A stretch of 64,000 bases of DNA, taken from the NCBI RefSeq assembly GCF_900115305.1, contig NZ_FOVW01000002.1, positions 124,001-188,000 on the forward strand, given 5' to 3'. Of this stretch, positions 17,415 to 25,093 are shown piece by piece; the stretch's first letter is position 1; each line of letters begins with the position of its first letter. This DNA comes from Algoriphagus ornithinivorans. Its GTDB lineage: Bacteria > Bacteroidota > Bacteroidia > Cytophagales > Cyclobacteriaceae. The position numbers were made by a program, and so were the translations under genes. A model generated the notes under the pieces. That model did no database searches. It was not told the DNA's origin and worked only from the letters and a program-made list of their open reading frames with translations.

Positions 17415-17477
17415 AGCTGTCTCCATATAGACTAATCAGTTTAGTCCGTTCAAGCATGGAGACAGCTATTTTATTTT
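17415..17477. terminator. Strong bidirectional two-tier terminator
   Basis: AGCTGTCTCCAT (17415-17426) pairs with ATGGAGACAGCT (17456-17467), and the loop holds a second stem, GACTAA-TCAGT-TTAGTC. T runs occur on both sides. It separates the converging receptor gene and the PepSY gene. Confidence 0.88.
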
Positions 17478-18174
17478 AAAACAGGCTTCGTTTTTTCTTC
17501 TTTTTTCTAGTCATAAAAAACAAGGTAAAACCAGAAAAAACTGTAGCTAAGCCAAATAGTGAAAATGCTCTTAAGAGTAAATTGTTGAAATCATCTCTGC
17601 CTGCATAATCCATGGTATGAAACATCCAAAGGAAATCAAACCAGCGCCAACTCCTATGTCTTACTCTTTCAAAGTTCCCACTTTTGGCGTCAATGTAAGC
17701 TGTTAAATTTTCAGGGTGCTCAAAATGAATCGCCCAGGCAGGCAAAGGACGTCCTCGGTACTCATGATGTGAACCCGTCTCAGTTAGGTATTCAGCCTCT
17801 TTGATTTGAAGATTACCTTTGATGTAAATCTGAGCTATTTCCCGAGCTTCTTTTTCAGTGATTTCTTCTTTTTTCAGGCCATTTTGAGCATGATAAAGTA
17901 CATTTTCATTGACCCAATAGTAGGGTTGATGATTGACAAATCGAAGTTCTAAAGAGGAGATTTGTAAAGTTGAGTCTAGACTTGAAGGGTTGATCAAATT
18001 ACTTGGAGATTCGTGCATCATATGTTCCTGATGGAAATGATCTCCATGAATTTCATCAATATCAGTCCAACTGAAATAAAGTCCACTGATAGTCCACAAT
18101 AAGAATTGGATTCCTATAAATACGCCTAAAAATCTATGGATTTTTCGGGCGAAATACTGATTATTTTTTCTCAT
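17476..18174 (-). CDS. PepSY domain-containing inner-membrane protein
   Basis: The 232-residue protein has an N-terminal membrane helix (FLGVFIGIQFLLWTISGLYFSW, given here as positions about 13-34), a periplasmic PepSY region, and a C-terminal helix ending in a basic tail (RKKKKKRSLF). The HRWLGVF-like start (here HRFLGVF) and the WRWFDFLWMFHTMDY segment are typical of PepSY-TM proteins found beside TonB receptors, some of which act in ferric-siderophore reduction. It is the last gene of a likely CHY - copB - DUF2911 - PepSY operon. Function is inferred from context only. Confidence 0.83.
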   Translation of the reverse strand: MRKNNQYFARKIHRFLGVFIGIQFLLWTISGLYFSWTDIDEIHGDHFHQEHMMHESPSNLINPSSLDSTLQISSLELRFVNHQPYYWVNENVLYHAQNGLKKEEITEKEAREIAQIYIKGNLQIKEAEYLTETGSHHEYRGRPLPAWAIHFEHPENLTAYIDAKSGNFERVRHRSWRWFDFLWMFHTMDYAGRDDFNNLLLRAFSLFGLATVFSGFTLFFMTRKKKKKRSLF

Positions 18175-18220
18175 AGGTGGGTGATAGGTGAGTTTTCTCT
18201 CCAGTAAAATTTGTTATTAT

Positions 18221-18805
18221 TTAGCTGTTTTTGAAATCAAATTTGATTTGGGTTGTACTCCAGCTAACAGTAATTTCTCCCATGCCAGGAGCAGTTTCCT
18301 GAACAAAATAGGTCAGAGATTCAACAGGTTGGTCGAGCTCTTTGGGTGTGACCGTAAATCGTAAAATGTCTTTTTCTTGGCTATAGTCATCAGCTAAGTG
18401 CATATCCCAGTTTTCATTTAGAATGATGATCCATTCATTTTCTCCAGGAATGGTAAAGAATCCGTATTTCCTGGCTGGAACTTCTTTGCCATTAATGCTG
18501 ACAGGCTTGTCAAACTGAATTGAGGTGGCTTTATGTGCTCCTGTGACCCAAACTTCTCCGTAAGCGACTAATCCACCAAATATCTGTCTTCCTCTTACAC
18601 TTGGAGAGGAGTAATCTATGTGTACATGGTTGCCATCTATCATTGCCATAGCGCTAGTCCTAGGGCTTTTGGAGGGAGTAGCATTTTCGGCCGGAGCTTC
18701 ATGATTTGCATGATCTTCATGATTCATTTCTCCATTTGAATCGGAGGACTTTGGACTGCAAGCAATTGCCGCGAAAAGGGTGAATAATAGAATTCTGTTT
18801 TTCAT
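18221..18805 (-). CDS. DUF2911 domain lipoprotein
   Basis: From the ATG at 18805 the product has 194 residues, with a lipoprotein signal (FAAIACS, Cys about 16) and a short His/Asp-rich linker (NHEDHANHEA) that could bind metal. The DUF2911 domain follows (VHIDYSSPSVRGRQIFGGLV, VWVTGAHKATSIQF, KYGFFTIPGENEWIIILN). DUF2911 proteins are envelope proteins of unknown function in Bacteroidota. It starts 14 bases after copB, so it belongs to that operon; the linker and neighbours suggest a periplasmic role in copper handling. Confidence 0.85.
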   Translation of the reverse strand: MKNRILLFTLFAAIACSPKSSDSNGEMNHEDHANHEAPAENATPSKSPRTSAMAMIDGNHVHIDYSSPSVRGRQIFGGLVAYGEVWVTGAHKATSIQFDKPVSINGKEVPARKYGFFTIPGENEWIIILNENWDMHLADDYSQEKDILRFTVTPKELDQPVESLTYFVQETAPGMGEITVSWSTTQIKFDFKNS

Positions 18806-18819
18806 ATGTTGGGTTTTGG

Positions 18820-20793
18820 TTATATTTTTCTTCGTAATAGTTGAGCGTTCGCTGCGCAAATGATGGTACTTAAACTCATCAAAGCGGCTCCAACAGCAGG
18901 TTGAATCATCAAGCCAGGGATAAAACCTGTGGCAAGGGGTAAGGCAATTGCATTATATCCGACTGCCCATCCTAGATTTTGAATCATCTTGTTATAAGTT
19001 GCCTTTCCAAAGAGAATTAATTTGGCTATATCTTGAGGATTGCTGTTGACCAAAATAATATCAGCTGTCTCTACAGCGACGTCTGTTCCTGAACCTACAG
19101 CAATTCCTATATCAGCTTTTGCTAAAGCAGGGGCGTCATTGACACCGTCTCCAGTCATAGCTACGAATTCACCTTTTTTCTGTAATTCTTCAATGACTTT
19201 TACTTTTTCGTCCGGAAGCACTTCGCTGTAATACCCATCTAATTTTAGCTGTTCACTTACCGCTTTTGCAGTTTTTTCATTATCACCGGTTGCCATGTAT
19301 AACTTAATTCCCTTTTCTCTTAGGGTCTTTATAGCTTGATGACTTTCTTCACGAATGCTGTCTGCCAATGCGATGAAACCAAGAAGTTTCTTCTCTTCTA
19401 AGAGAAAAACAATTGTTTCTGCTTCATCAGAATCTGTTTCCTGAGGTATTGAGATTGAGTTTTCTTCCAAATAACCTGGACTGACTACTTGATAGGTTTT
19501 ACCATCGATGTCTCCTTGAATTCCCTTACCTGTTATGGATTCAAAGTTGGAGACTTCCTTTAATGTGATATTTGCCTCTTTTGCTTTTTCAAGGACTCCC
19601 TGAGCGATTGGATGCTCAGAACTGGATTCCAAAGAAGCAGCGAATTTTAGAATTTGATCTTTTTTCCATTCTCCTGAAGAATGAATTCGAGTTACTCCAA
19701 ATTTCCCCTCAGTAAGAGTTCCTGTTTTATCAAATACAATAGCACTTACTTTTCTGGCATTTTCAAAGGCAGTTCGATTTCGAATCAAAAGCCCTTTTTC
19801 TGCTGATAGGGAAGTGGAAATAGAAACAACCAACGGAATGGCTAATCCCAATGCATGAGGACATGCGATGACCATAACAGTTACCATCCTGCCTAGAGAA
19901 AAGTCAAAATCCTTTCCTAAAATAAGCCAAACTGATAAAGTGATAATTCCAGCACCAATAGAGATGAATGTCAGCCATTTAGCTGCGACATTAGCTAAAT
20001 TTTGAGTTTTGGATTTACTTTGCTGCGCCTCCTTGACCATATTGATTACCTGATTCAGGTAGGAGTCTTCACCAGTTTTGGAGATCTTGATTTTGAGAGA
20101 TTGTTTACCGTTGATTGATCCACCTATGACGTCGTCTCCTTTGTCTCGCTTTACCGGCTTACTTTCACCCGTTAACATACTTTCATCAAGATGACTTTCA
20201 CCCTCTTCAATGGTGCCGTCAGCAGGAATCTTTTCATTAGCTTTTACCAAAATCAAATCCCCCTTTTTTAATTCGCCCGCGGAGATATCTTTGGTTTCTC
20301 CATCGACAATCAAATGAGCCTCGTTAGGCATTAAATCCGCCAGTTTTTCCAAAGCTTTGGAAGCACCCATAATTGAGCGCATTTCCATCCAATGCCCAAG
20401 AAGCATGATGACAATTAGTGTGGCCAGTTCCCAAAAAAAGCCCATCCCCTCTAAGCCAAAAACCACAGCGGAACTGTAAACATATGCTACTGTAATAGCA
20501 AGGGCTATTAAAGTCATCATTCCAGGATTTTTATCTGTTAACTCTTCTTTTAGCCCCTTGAGAAATGGCCAGCCACCATAAAAAAACAGAATACTGGCAA
20601 GCCCAAATACTACATAATCTTTTCCTTCAAATTGGATGTTGAAGTTCAACCAATCTTGAATCATATCTGAAAAAAGAAGAATTGGAATCGTCAGAATTAG
20701 TGAGATCCAAAACCTAATTTTAAAATCCTTGATCATGTGGGCATGATGATCATGGTGGTTTTCCTGGTGATGTTGATGGTTAGAATGTTCCAT
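18820..20793 (-). CDS. copB: Heavy-metal P1B-type ATPase, CopB-like (CPH motif)
   Basis: The 657-residue pump has a His-rich N-terminus in place of an HMA domain (11 of the first 19 residues are His or neighbours such as HHQENHHDHHAH), the actuator motif TGES (about 208-211), the ion-site motif CPH (311-313) in MVIACPHALGLAIP, the phosphorylation site DKTGTLTEG (Asp 355) and the GDGVNDAPAL hinge. CPH with a His-rich N-terminus marks the P1B-3 (CopB) group that exports Cu2+ and Cu+ from the cytoplasm. It lies between the CHY zinc-finger gene (51-base gap) and the DUF2911 gene. Confidence 0.92.
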   Translation of the reverse strand: MEHSNHQHHQENHHDHHAHMIKDFKIRFWISLILTIPILLFSDMIQDWLNFNIQFEGKDYVVFGLASILFFYGGWPFLKGLKEELTDKNPGMMTLIALAITVAYVYSSAVVFGLEGMGFFWELATLIVIMLLGHWMEMRSIMGASKALEKLADLMPNEAHLIVDGETKDISAGELKKGDLILVKANEKIPADGTIEEGESHLDESMLTGESKPVKRDKGDDVIGGSINGKQSLKIKISKTGEDSYLNQVINMVKEAQQSKSKTQNLANVAAKWLTFISIGAGIITLSVWLILGKDFDFSLGRMVTVMVIACPHALGLAIPLVVSISTSLSAEKGLLIRNRTAFENARKVSAIVFDKTGTLTEGKFGVTRIHSSGEWKKDQILKFAASLESSSEHPIAQGVLEKAKEANITLKEVSNFESITGKGIQGDIDGKTYQVVSPGYLEENSISIPQETDSDEAETIVFLLEEKKLLGFIALADSIREESHQAIKTLREKGIKLYMATGDNEKTAKAVSEQLKLDGYYSEVLPDEKVKVIEELQKKGEFVAMTGDGVNDAPALAKADIGIAVGSGTDVAVETADIILVNSNPQDIAKLILFGKATYNKMIQNLGWAVGYNAIALPLATGFIPGLMIQPAVGAALMSLSTIICAANAQLLRRKI

Positions 20794-20844
20794 AAAAAGA
20801 TTAATCAGGTTAGTTTAAAATATTGAAATTTAAATAGATATGGT

Positions 20845-21276
20845 CTATTTATTCTCAGATGTTTCGAAATACAAATGATAATGCTTACTACATCCAGGGT
20901 TAAAAGCTGCCTGGCAATTGGGACAGGTATTGTTGGAGTTCATATAATCTTTGATACTCAACTCTGTTCCACAAACACCACATAGGATGGCTTTTTGGTC
21001 AAACTCTTTTTTAGGCCACACTTGATGAGTATGGTCGGCCTCTTCTTCATGACAGGAAAAGCAGGGGTAGTACTTCTCGCAACACTTAAACTTGATAGCT
21101 ATCACATCCAATTCGGAATGCCAGTGGACGCATCTGGTTTGATTATCTACAGGTTTTCCAAAAACATTGATACCTCGGATTTGAGATACTTTTAAAGGTT
21201 CCAAAACTTTGGTTTGAGAATAAGCCTCTAATGAATAAAGAAAGCAGGCTAAAGAGAAAAGAATTAATCGGATCAT
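20845..21276 (-). CDS. CHY zinc-finger protein with signal peptide
   Basis: The 143-residue protein carries a full CHY zinc finger: C49, H51, H53, the CC pair 65-66, C72, C75-H76, H82, H84, C99, C102, C118, C121, C129, H132 and H134, with segments DVIAIKFKCCEKYYPCFSCH and LCGVCGTELSIKDY. Ordinary bacterial CHY proteins are small and cytoplasmic, but this one has a clear Sec signal (RLILFSLACFLYSLEAYSQ, residues 3-21) joined to the domain, and no internal ATG could produce a shorter form upstream of the finger. It starts 17 bases beyond the cus terminator and precedes copB. A periplasmic metal-binding role is inferred. Confidence 0.85.
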   Translation of the reverse strand: MIRLILFSLACFLYSLEAYSQTKVLEPLKVSQIRGINVFGKPVDNQTRCVHWHSELDVIAIKFKCCEKYYPCFSCHEEEADHTHQVWPKKEFDQKAILCGVCGTELSIKDYMNSNNTCPNCQAAFNPGCSKHYHLYFETSENK

Positions 21277-21292
21277 ATTGGGTAGGAAATAA

Positions 21293-21316
21293 AAAGTGAG
21301 CCCAAAGGCTCACTTT
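21293..21316 (-). terminator. Rho-independent terminator of the cus operon
   Basis: AAAGTGAGCC pairs with GGCTCACTTT across a CAAA loop; on the minus strand it is followed by TTTTTATTT. It ends the cusA-tolC-cusB-DUF3347 unit four bases after the stop codon and separates it from the CHY - copB unit. Confidence 0.85.
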
Positions 21317-21320
21317 GAAA

Positions 21321-21893
21321 TTATAAGTTCACTGTTAATGTATCTTCCACAGCTCCACAATTTAGCATTGAACTACCAAAAAGCGGGTTTTTGATATCTG
21401 AGGAGGCACTTAACCACATTCCACCGGTGTTGTTTTTGTACATAGGGCAATATTGATGGTAAAGGGTTCTATCTGCACCTGCAATTTTAAGAAAGTCCTT
21501 CATCAATACGCTTAATGCCTGGAAGCTTTCTCTCTGAACAGCAATATCATCCGATGCAATATTGGAAGCAAATTGAGCAGCTTCAGTTTGGACTCTCTCC
21601 AATTCTTCAATGTCTTCTCCCTGAGAAGAAGCAATATCATAAGCGTTTAATGCTTCTGTTAGAGCTTTGCTTTTTTCAGCAGCATCTGACGAATTATCTG
21701 CCACAAGTGCATCTTTTACAGCTAAATAAGCATCAATAATTCCTAAAGTTCCAGAATTATTAGAAACTGAAGTTGTTTGACTAACTTCAGTTTCCTGCAT
21801 TTCACTTGAATCTTGAGACTCTTCGGTTTTCGAGCCAGAACAAGAAATTAGGGCAAAAGCCAGTGCTAGGGAAAATAAACCTGTTTTTGTCAT
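21321..21893 (-). CDS. DUF3347 domain lipoprotein
   Basis: The 190-residue protein has a lipobox (ALISCSG, Cys 18), a Ser/Glu-rich linker and a DUF3347 helical domain (about 50-185) ending in YHQYCPMYKNNTGGMWLS and NPLFGSSMLNCG. The two Cys and several Met residues could bind copper or silver. The same domain ends the neighbouring CusB protein (YKDYCPMA, FGASMLTCG), so this is a free-standing copy of the adaptor's tail. It is the last gene of the cus operon, 10 bases after cusB. A periplasmic chaperone role is inferred. Confidence 0.87.
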   Translation of the reverse strand: MTKTGLFSLALAFALISCSGSKTEESQDSSEMQETEVSQTTSVSNNSGTLGIIDAYLAVKDALVADNSSDAAEKSKALTEALNAYDIASSQGEDIEELERVQTEAAQFASNIASDDIAVQRESFQALSVLMKDFLKIAGADRTLYHQYCPMYKNNTGGMWLSASSDIKNPLFGSSMLNCGAVEDTLTVNL

Positions 21894-21903
21894 GAGTTTT
21901 AAT

Positions 21904-23679
21904 TTAATGATTATGAGATGTTGAAATTGTAGTTTTCGATTGTTCAGTGGCCAAGACCGCTTGACCTTTTAGGTAGGTTTGCTTGACCTCGCCACATGTG
22001 AGCATGGAAGCTCCAAAGTAGGGGTTGGTAATATCTTTTCTTTCAGAAAGCCAAAAAGCTCCCTGATTCCCAAATGCCATAGGACAATAGTCTTTATATA
22101 CAGCCTCTTTATTCAATCCGAATAATTCAGTCATTTCCAATACAGCTTCAGATAGGGAGGAAAAGCCTTTCCTTGCTTCATCTATCGATGAGGCCTTTTC
22201 CATATTTCCAACAGCCGCGTTCAGCTGGGCCTGGACTTTCATCCATGAATCATGGGCTTTACCTTCTACAAGCTTCATATCTACTTGAGAAACTGCTTTT
22301 TTTACCTCAGTCAAGTCTTTTTGACTCTGGTTCAATTGGTCGGAGACCAAGCCATTTTTTACTCTAAAGTAAGCATCAGCAATTTGAGTGATTTGATCAC
22401 GGAAGGCCGAAGAAACTTCTAAAGACCTGGTTTCTGGTCGATTCATCATACTAAAGTTTCCAGAAAGCTGTGCTGCTGCATCAATGGCAAATACACCATT
22501 GGTGACGATTTCTTCTCCAGCTTGTAAACCGGATTCTATTTGATAATTATCTCCGACCCGAGAACCTAAGGTGATTTCTCTCATTTCATAGGTTGGAATT
22601 TCTGAATTAGGCACTTTGAGGTAAACAACTGATCTTTTTCCCGACCAAAGTACAGCCGTACGGGGAATTGAAAGCTTGGCTTGACTTCCTTTTTGAGTAC
22701 TTTGAATTCTAGCTGTGACAAACATCTCCGGTTTAAGATTGCTTTGACGATTCAAAACCTCCGCTCTGATTGAAGCAGCCCTTGTATTAGGGTTTATCAT
22801 CGGATCAATGTATGTGACTTTGGCTTTAAAATTTTCGCCTGGGATACCTGCCACATTGAAATTGACTTCATTTCCAACCTTGATAAATGGGAGATCTGAT
22901 TCATAAGCATCCATCAGCACCCAAAGTCTGGATAGATCCACTACATTGAATAGAACTTGTCCTGTGGAAACATAGTCTCCCACAGCAATATTTCTTTGGG
23001 TTACTACACCACTAAATTCAGCGAGGATATCAATTTTATCTTTGACTTGACCTGACTTTTCTATTTCTGAGATTTGGGCATCATTCAGTTTCCAGAGCTT
23101 CAATTTTTCTTTTGCCGCTTGGTATAATTCAGGAAAAGAGGCTTTTGTTTTTACAGCCTCGATCAATTCCCGCTGTGCGGTCAATAGTTCCGGTGAATAA
23201 ATACTTGCCAGCCTTTGCCCAACTCTAACCTGCTCTCCTGTAAATGTGACATAAAGTTTTTCAATCCTTCCAGGAAACTTTGCAGTTATCGCTGCATTTT
23301 CTCTCTCATCAGCCTGAATTTTACCTGATAGAAAAAGGTCACCTTTTGCATCAGTTCCTCCCACTATAGTCGTGCTTACATTAGCCATAGCAACAGCCTC
23401 AGGAGTCATTTCGAATGCTAGTGGGTTGGAATTTCCAGAGGAGGAATTAGAAGCAACAGGAATCAAATCCATTCCACAAATTGGGCAGTCTCCTGGCTCG
23501 TTCAATTTGATCTGGGGATGCATGGAGCATGTCCATAATTGGTCAGTAAGAGTTCCCAAATGATCATGTCCAGCTTCCTGTGAAGTTTCCCCGCTTGGCT
23601 TGACCAACCAACCCAAGGCCACTCCCAAAAGAATCAGCCCTGCTATTTTTATCCATTTATTTTCAAGTAGCTTTTTCAT
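21904..23679 (-). CDS. cusB: CusB-like periplasmic adaptor of metal RND efflux pump, with DUF3347 tail
   Basis: The 591-residue protein has an N-terminal membrane anchor (IAGLILLGVALGWLV), a heavy-metal-binding domain (CSMHP at 51-55 and CPICGMDLIP at 65-74), the membrane-fusion core with barrel-sandwich and alpha-hairpin (GRIEKLYVTFTGEQVRVGQR; YSPELLTAQRELIEA), and a C-terminal DUF3347 domain (about 425-570). It joins the CusA pump to the TolC-like channel and probably delivers Cu+ or Ag+ to it. It lies three bases after the tolC gene and 10 before the DUF3347 gene. Confidence 0.92.
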   Translation of the reverse strand: MKKLLENKWIKIAGLILLGVALGWLVKPSGETSQEAGHDHLGTLTDQLWTCSMHPQIKLNEPGDCPICGMDLIPVASNSSSGNSNPLAFEMTPEAVAMANVSTTIVGGTDAKGDLFLSGKIQADERENAAITAKFPGRIEKLYVTFTGEQVRVGQRLASIYSPELLTAQRELIEAVKTKASFPELYQAAKEKLKLWKLNDAQISEIEKSGQVKDKIDILAEFSGVVTQRNIAVGDYVSTGQVLFNVVDLSRLWVLMDAYESDLPFIKVGNEVNFNVAGIPGENFKAKVTYIDPMINPNTRAASIRAEVLNRQSNLKPEMFVTARIQSTQKGSQAKLSIPRTAVLWSGKRSVVYLKVPNSEIPTYEMREITLGSRVGDNYQIESGLQAGEEIVTNGVFAIDAAAQLSGNFSMMNRPETRSLEVSSAFRDQITQIADAYFRVKNGLVSDQLNQSQKDLTEVKKAVSQVDMKLVEGKAHDSWMKVQAQLNAAVGNMEKASSIDEARKGFSSLSEAVLEMTELFGLNKEAVYKDYCPMAFGNQGAFWLSERKDITNPYFGASMLTCGEVKQTYLKGQAVLATEQSKTTISTSHNH

Positions 23680-23682
23680 GTT

Positions 23683-25089
23683 TTAGTCATTTAAGCCAGA
23701 TAGATTACCGGTTCCCAAGGATTCCAGTAAGGCTAAACTTTTATGTTGTTGTACAATTGCCAATATGGCTTTCAATTGATAATCGAGTAAAATTTGCTGA
23801 GTAGCCAATACTTCCTCAAAGTCTTTTCCATTAGAGGTAAAAGAGGTTAATACCAAATTGAGTGTTTGATTGGCCAGTTCTGTTTGTTCCTGATAAAGTT
23901 TGACTTTTCGATTAGCATCTTCTAGATCACGGATAGCCATAGACCACTCCATTGCTAGCATATTGCTTTCCCTTTCTTTCCTCAATACCGTTGCTTCTTT
24001 CAGGTAGTTTGTTTCTTTAATTCTCGATTGAGTTTTTTTCCTGTAAATAGGCAAGGTCATAGTCACCATTGGCATGATCATATCATTTCCACCCATCACC
24101 ATATTTCCTTCAGGTCTGGGCTGAAAAGGCATATAATTTACCCCGGCCCCAAACATAGGCCTCCCATCTAAACGTGCCATTTTCTCTTGCTGATCCAAGG
24201 CTGATAGTTCAGATTCATACATTTGAAGCATGGGATTTTGAGTAGTTATGCTGTCTAAAACCACCATTTTATCCCATATTAATGCAGTTGCTTCCAACTT
24301 CTCAGGAATGGCTATCGGAGCCTGGATTTCTCTGTTTAATAGTTTATTAAATTTAATTTGAACAGGAGTCAATTGATCCTTCAAGGTTTCAATTGAACTT
24401 TCCAGTTCCCTGATTTGCATTCGAATACGAAGCACATCGCTCATTCCAATACCATTATTGCTCATCCCTGAATTCATTGCTTGCGGACTGGAGGTGGACA
24501 TAGGTTGAGAGTTGCCCATAGAGCTCATCCCAGAAGAACCAGAGCTTACAGTTTGAGTATTAGTTGAGTTTTGGGGCATGGCGCTTTTGGGACTATTCCC
24601 GGCAGAGGCAGCTCTGAATTTACTTAGTGCCAGCGTTTCATATTTCTTTAAATACTCTAAATTTTCCTGACTGATCCTAATCTGTTCCTGAATAGCATAG
24701 AGCTCGTACCAAGAATCTTTAACTTGATAGAATAGCTGATTTTTGGCGTTCAAGAAAAGGCTGTATTTGGCTTGAGCCATGTATTTAGCTTCTTCCTTTT
24801 GAGTTGCCAGCATCCCAAACCAAGGGAACATTTGCATCAATCTGATATCAGCTAACTGATTTCCCATAAAACGCTCCATGGGTGAAGGGAATATTCCCAC
24901 ACTCAATTCTGGATCTGGGAGGCTACCAACCTGAGGCGCAATTTCCATAGCAGCTAAGTATTCTTGATAATAAGCTTTCAGTTCGGGATTGTTTTCTCCC
25001 GCTATTACCAAATAATCATCCAAGGATTGTGTCCAGGCTGGAAAGGTAATGCAGCATGACATGAGTACTATAATGATTGAATTTCTCAT
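23683..25089 (-). CDS. TolC-family outer-membrane channel of metal efflux pump, Met-rich insert
   Basis: From the ATG at 25089 (four bases after cusA) the product begins with a Sec signal and has 468 residues; an ATG at 25107 overlapping cusA is the alternative. OEP-type helices are recognisable (LPDPELSVGIFPSPMERFMG, RLMQMFPWFGML; DQQEKMARLDGRPMFGAG). Between the first and second helical halves lies a Ser/Asn/Met-rich insert of about 55 residues (24436-24603) with seven Met, unlike the rest of the protein. As the CusC equivalent it would pass metal ions through the outer membrane. The insert may bind Cu+ or Ag+. Confidence 0.9.
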   Translation of the reverse strand: MRNSIIIVLMSCCITFPAWTQSLDDYLVIAGENNPELKAYYQEYLAAMEIAPQVGSLPDPELSVGIFPSPMERFMGNQLADIRLMQMFPWFGMLATQKEEAKYMAQAKYSLFLNAKNQLFYQVKDSWYELYAIQEQIRISQENLEYLKKYETLALSKFRAASAGNSPKSAMPQNSTNTQTVSSGSSGMSSMGNSQPMSTSSPQAMNSGMSNNGIGMSDVLRIRMQIRELESSIETLKDQLTPVQIKFNKLLNREIQAPIAIPEKLEATALIWDKMVVLDSITTQNPMLQMYESELSALDQQEKMARLDGRPMFGAGVNYMPFQPRPEGNMVMGGNDMIMPMVTMTLPIYRKKTQSRIKETNYLKEATVLRKERESNMLAMEWSMAIRDLEDANRKVKLYQEQTELANQTLNLVLTSFTSNGKDFEEVLATQQILLDYQLKAILAIVQQHKSLALLESLGTGNLSGLND

Positions 25090-25093
25090 ATCC

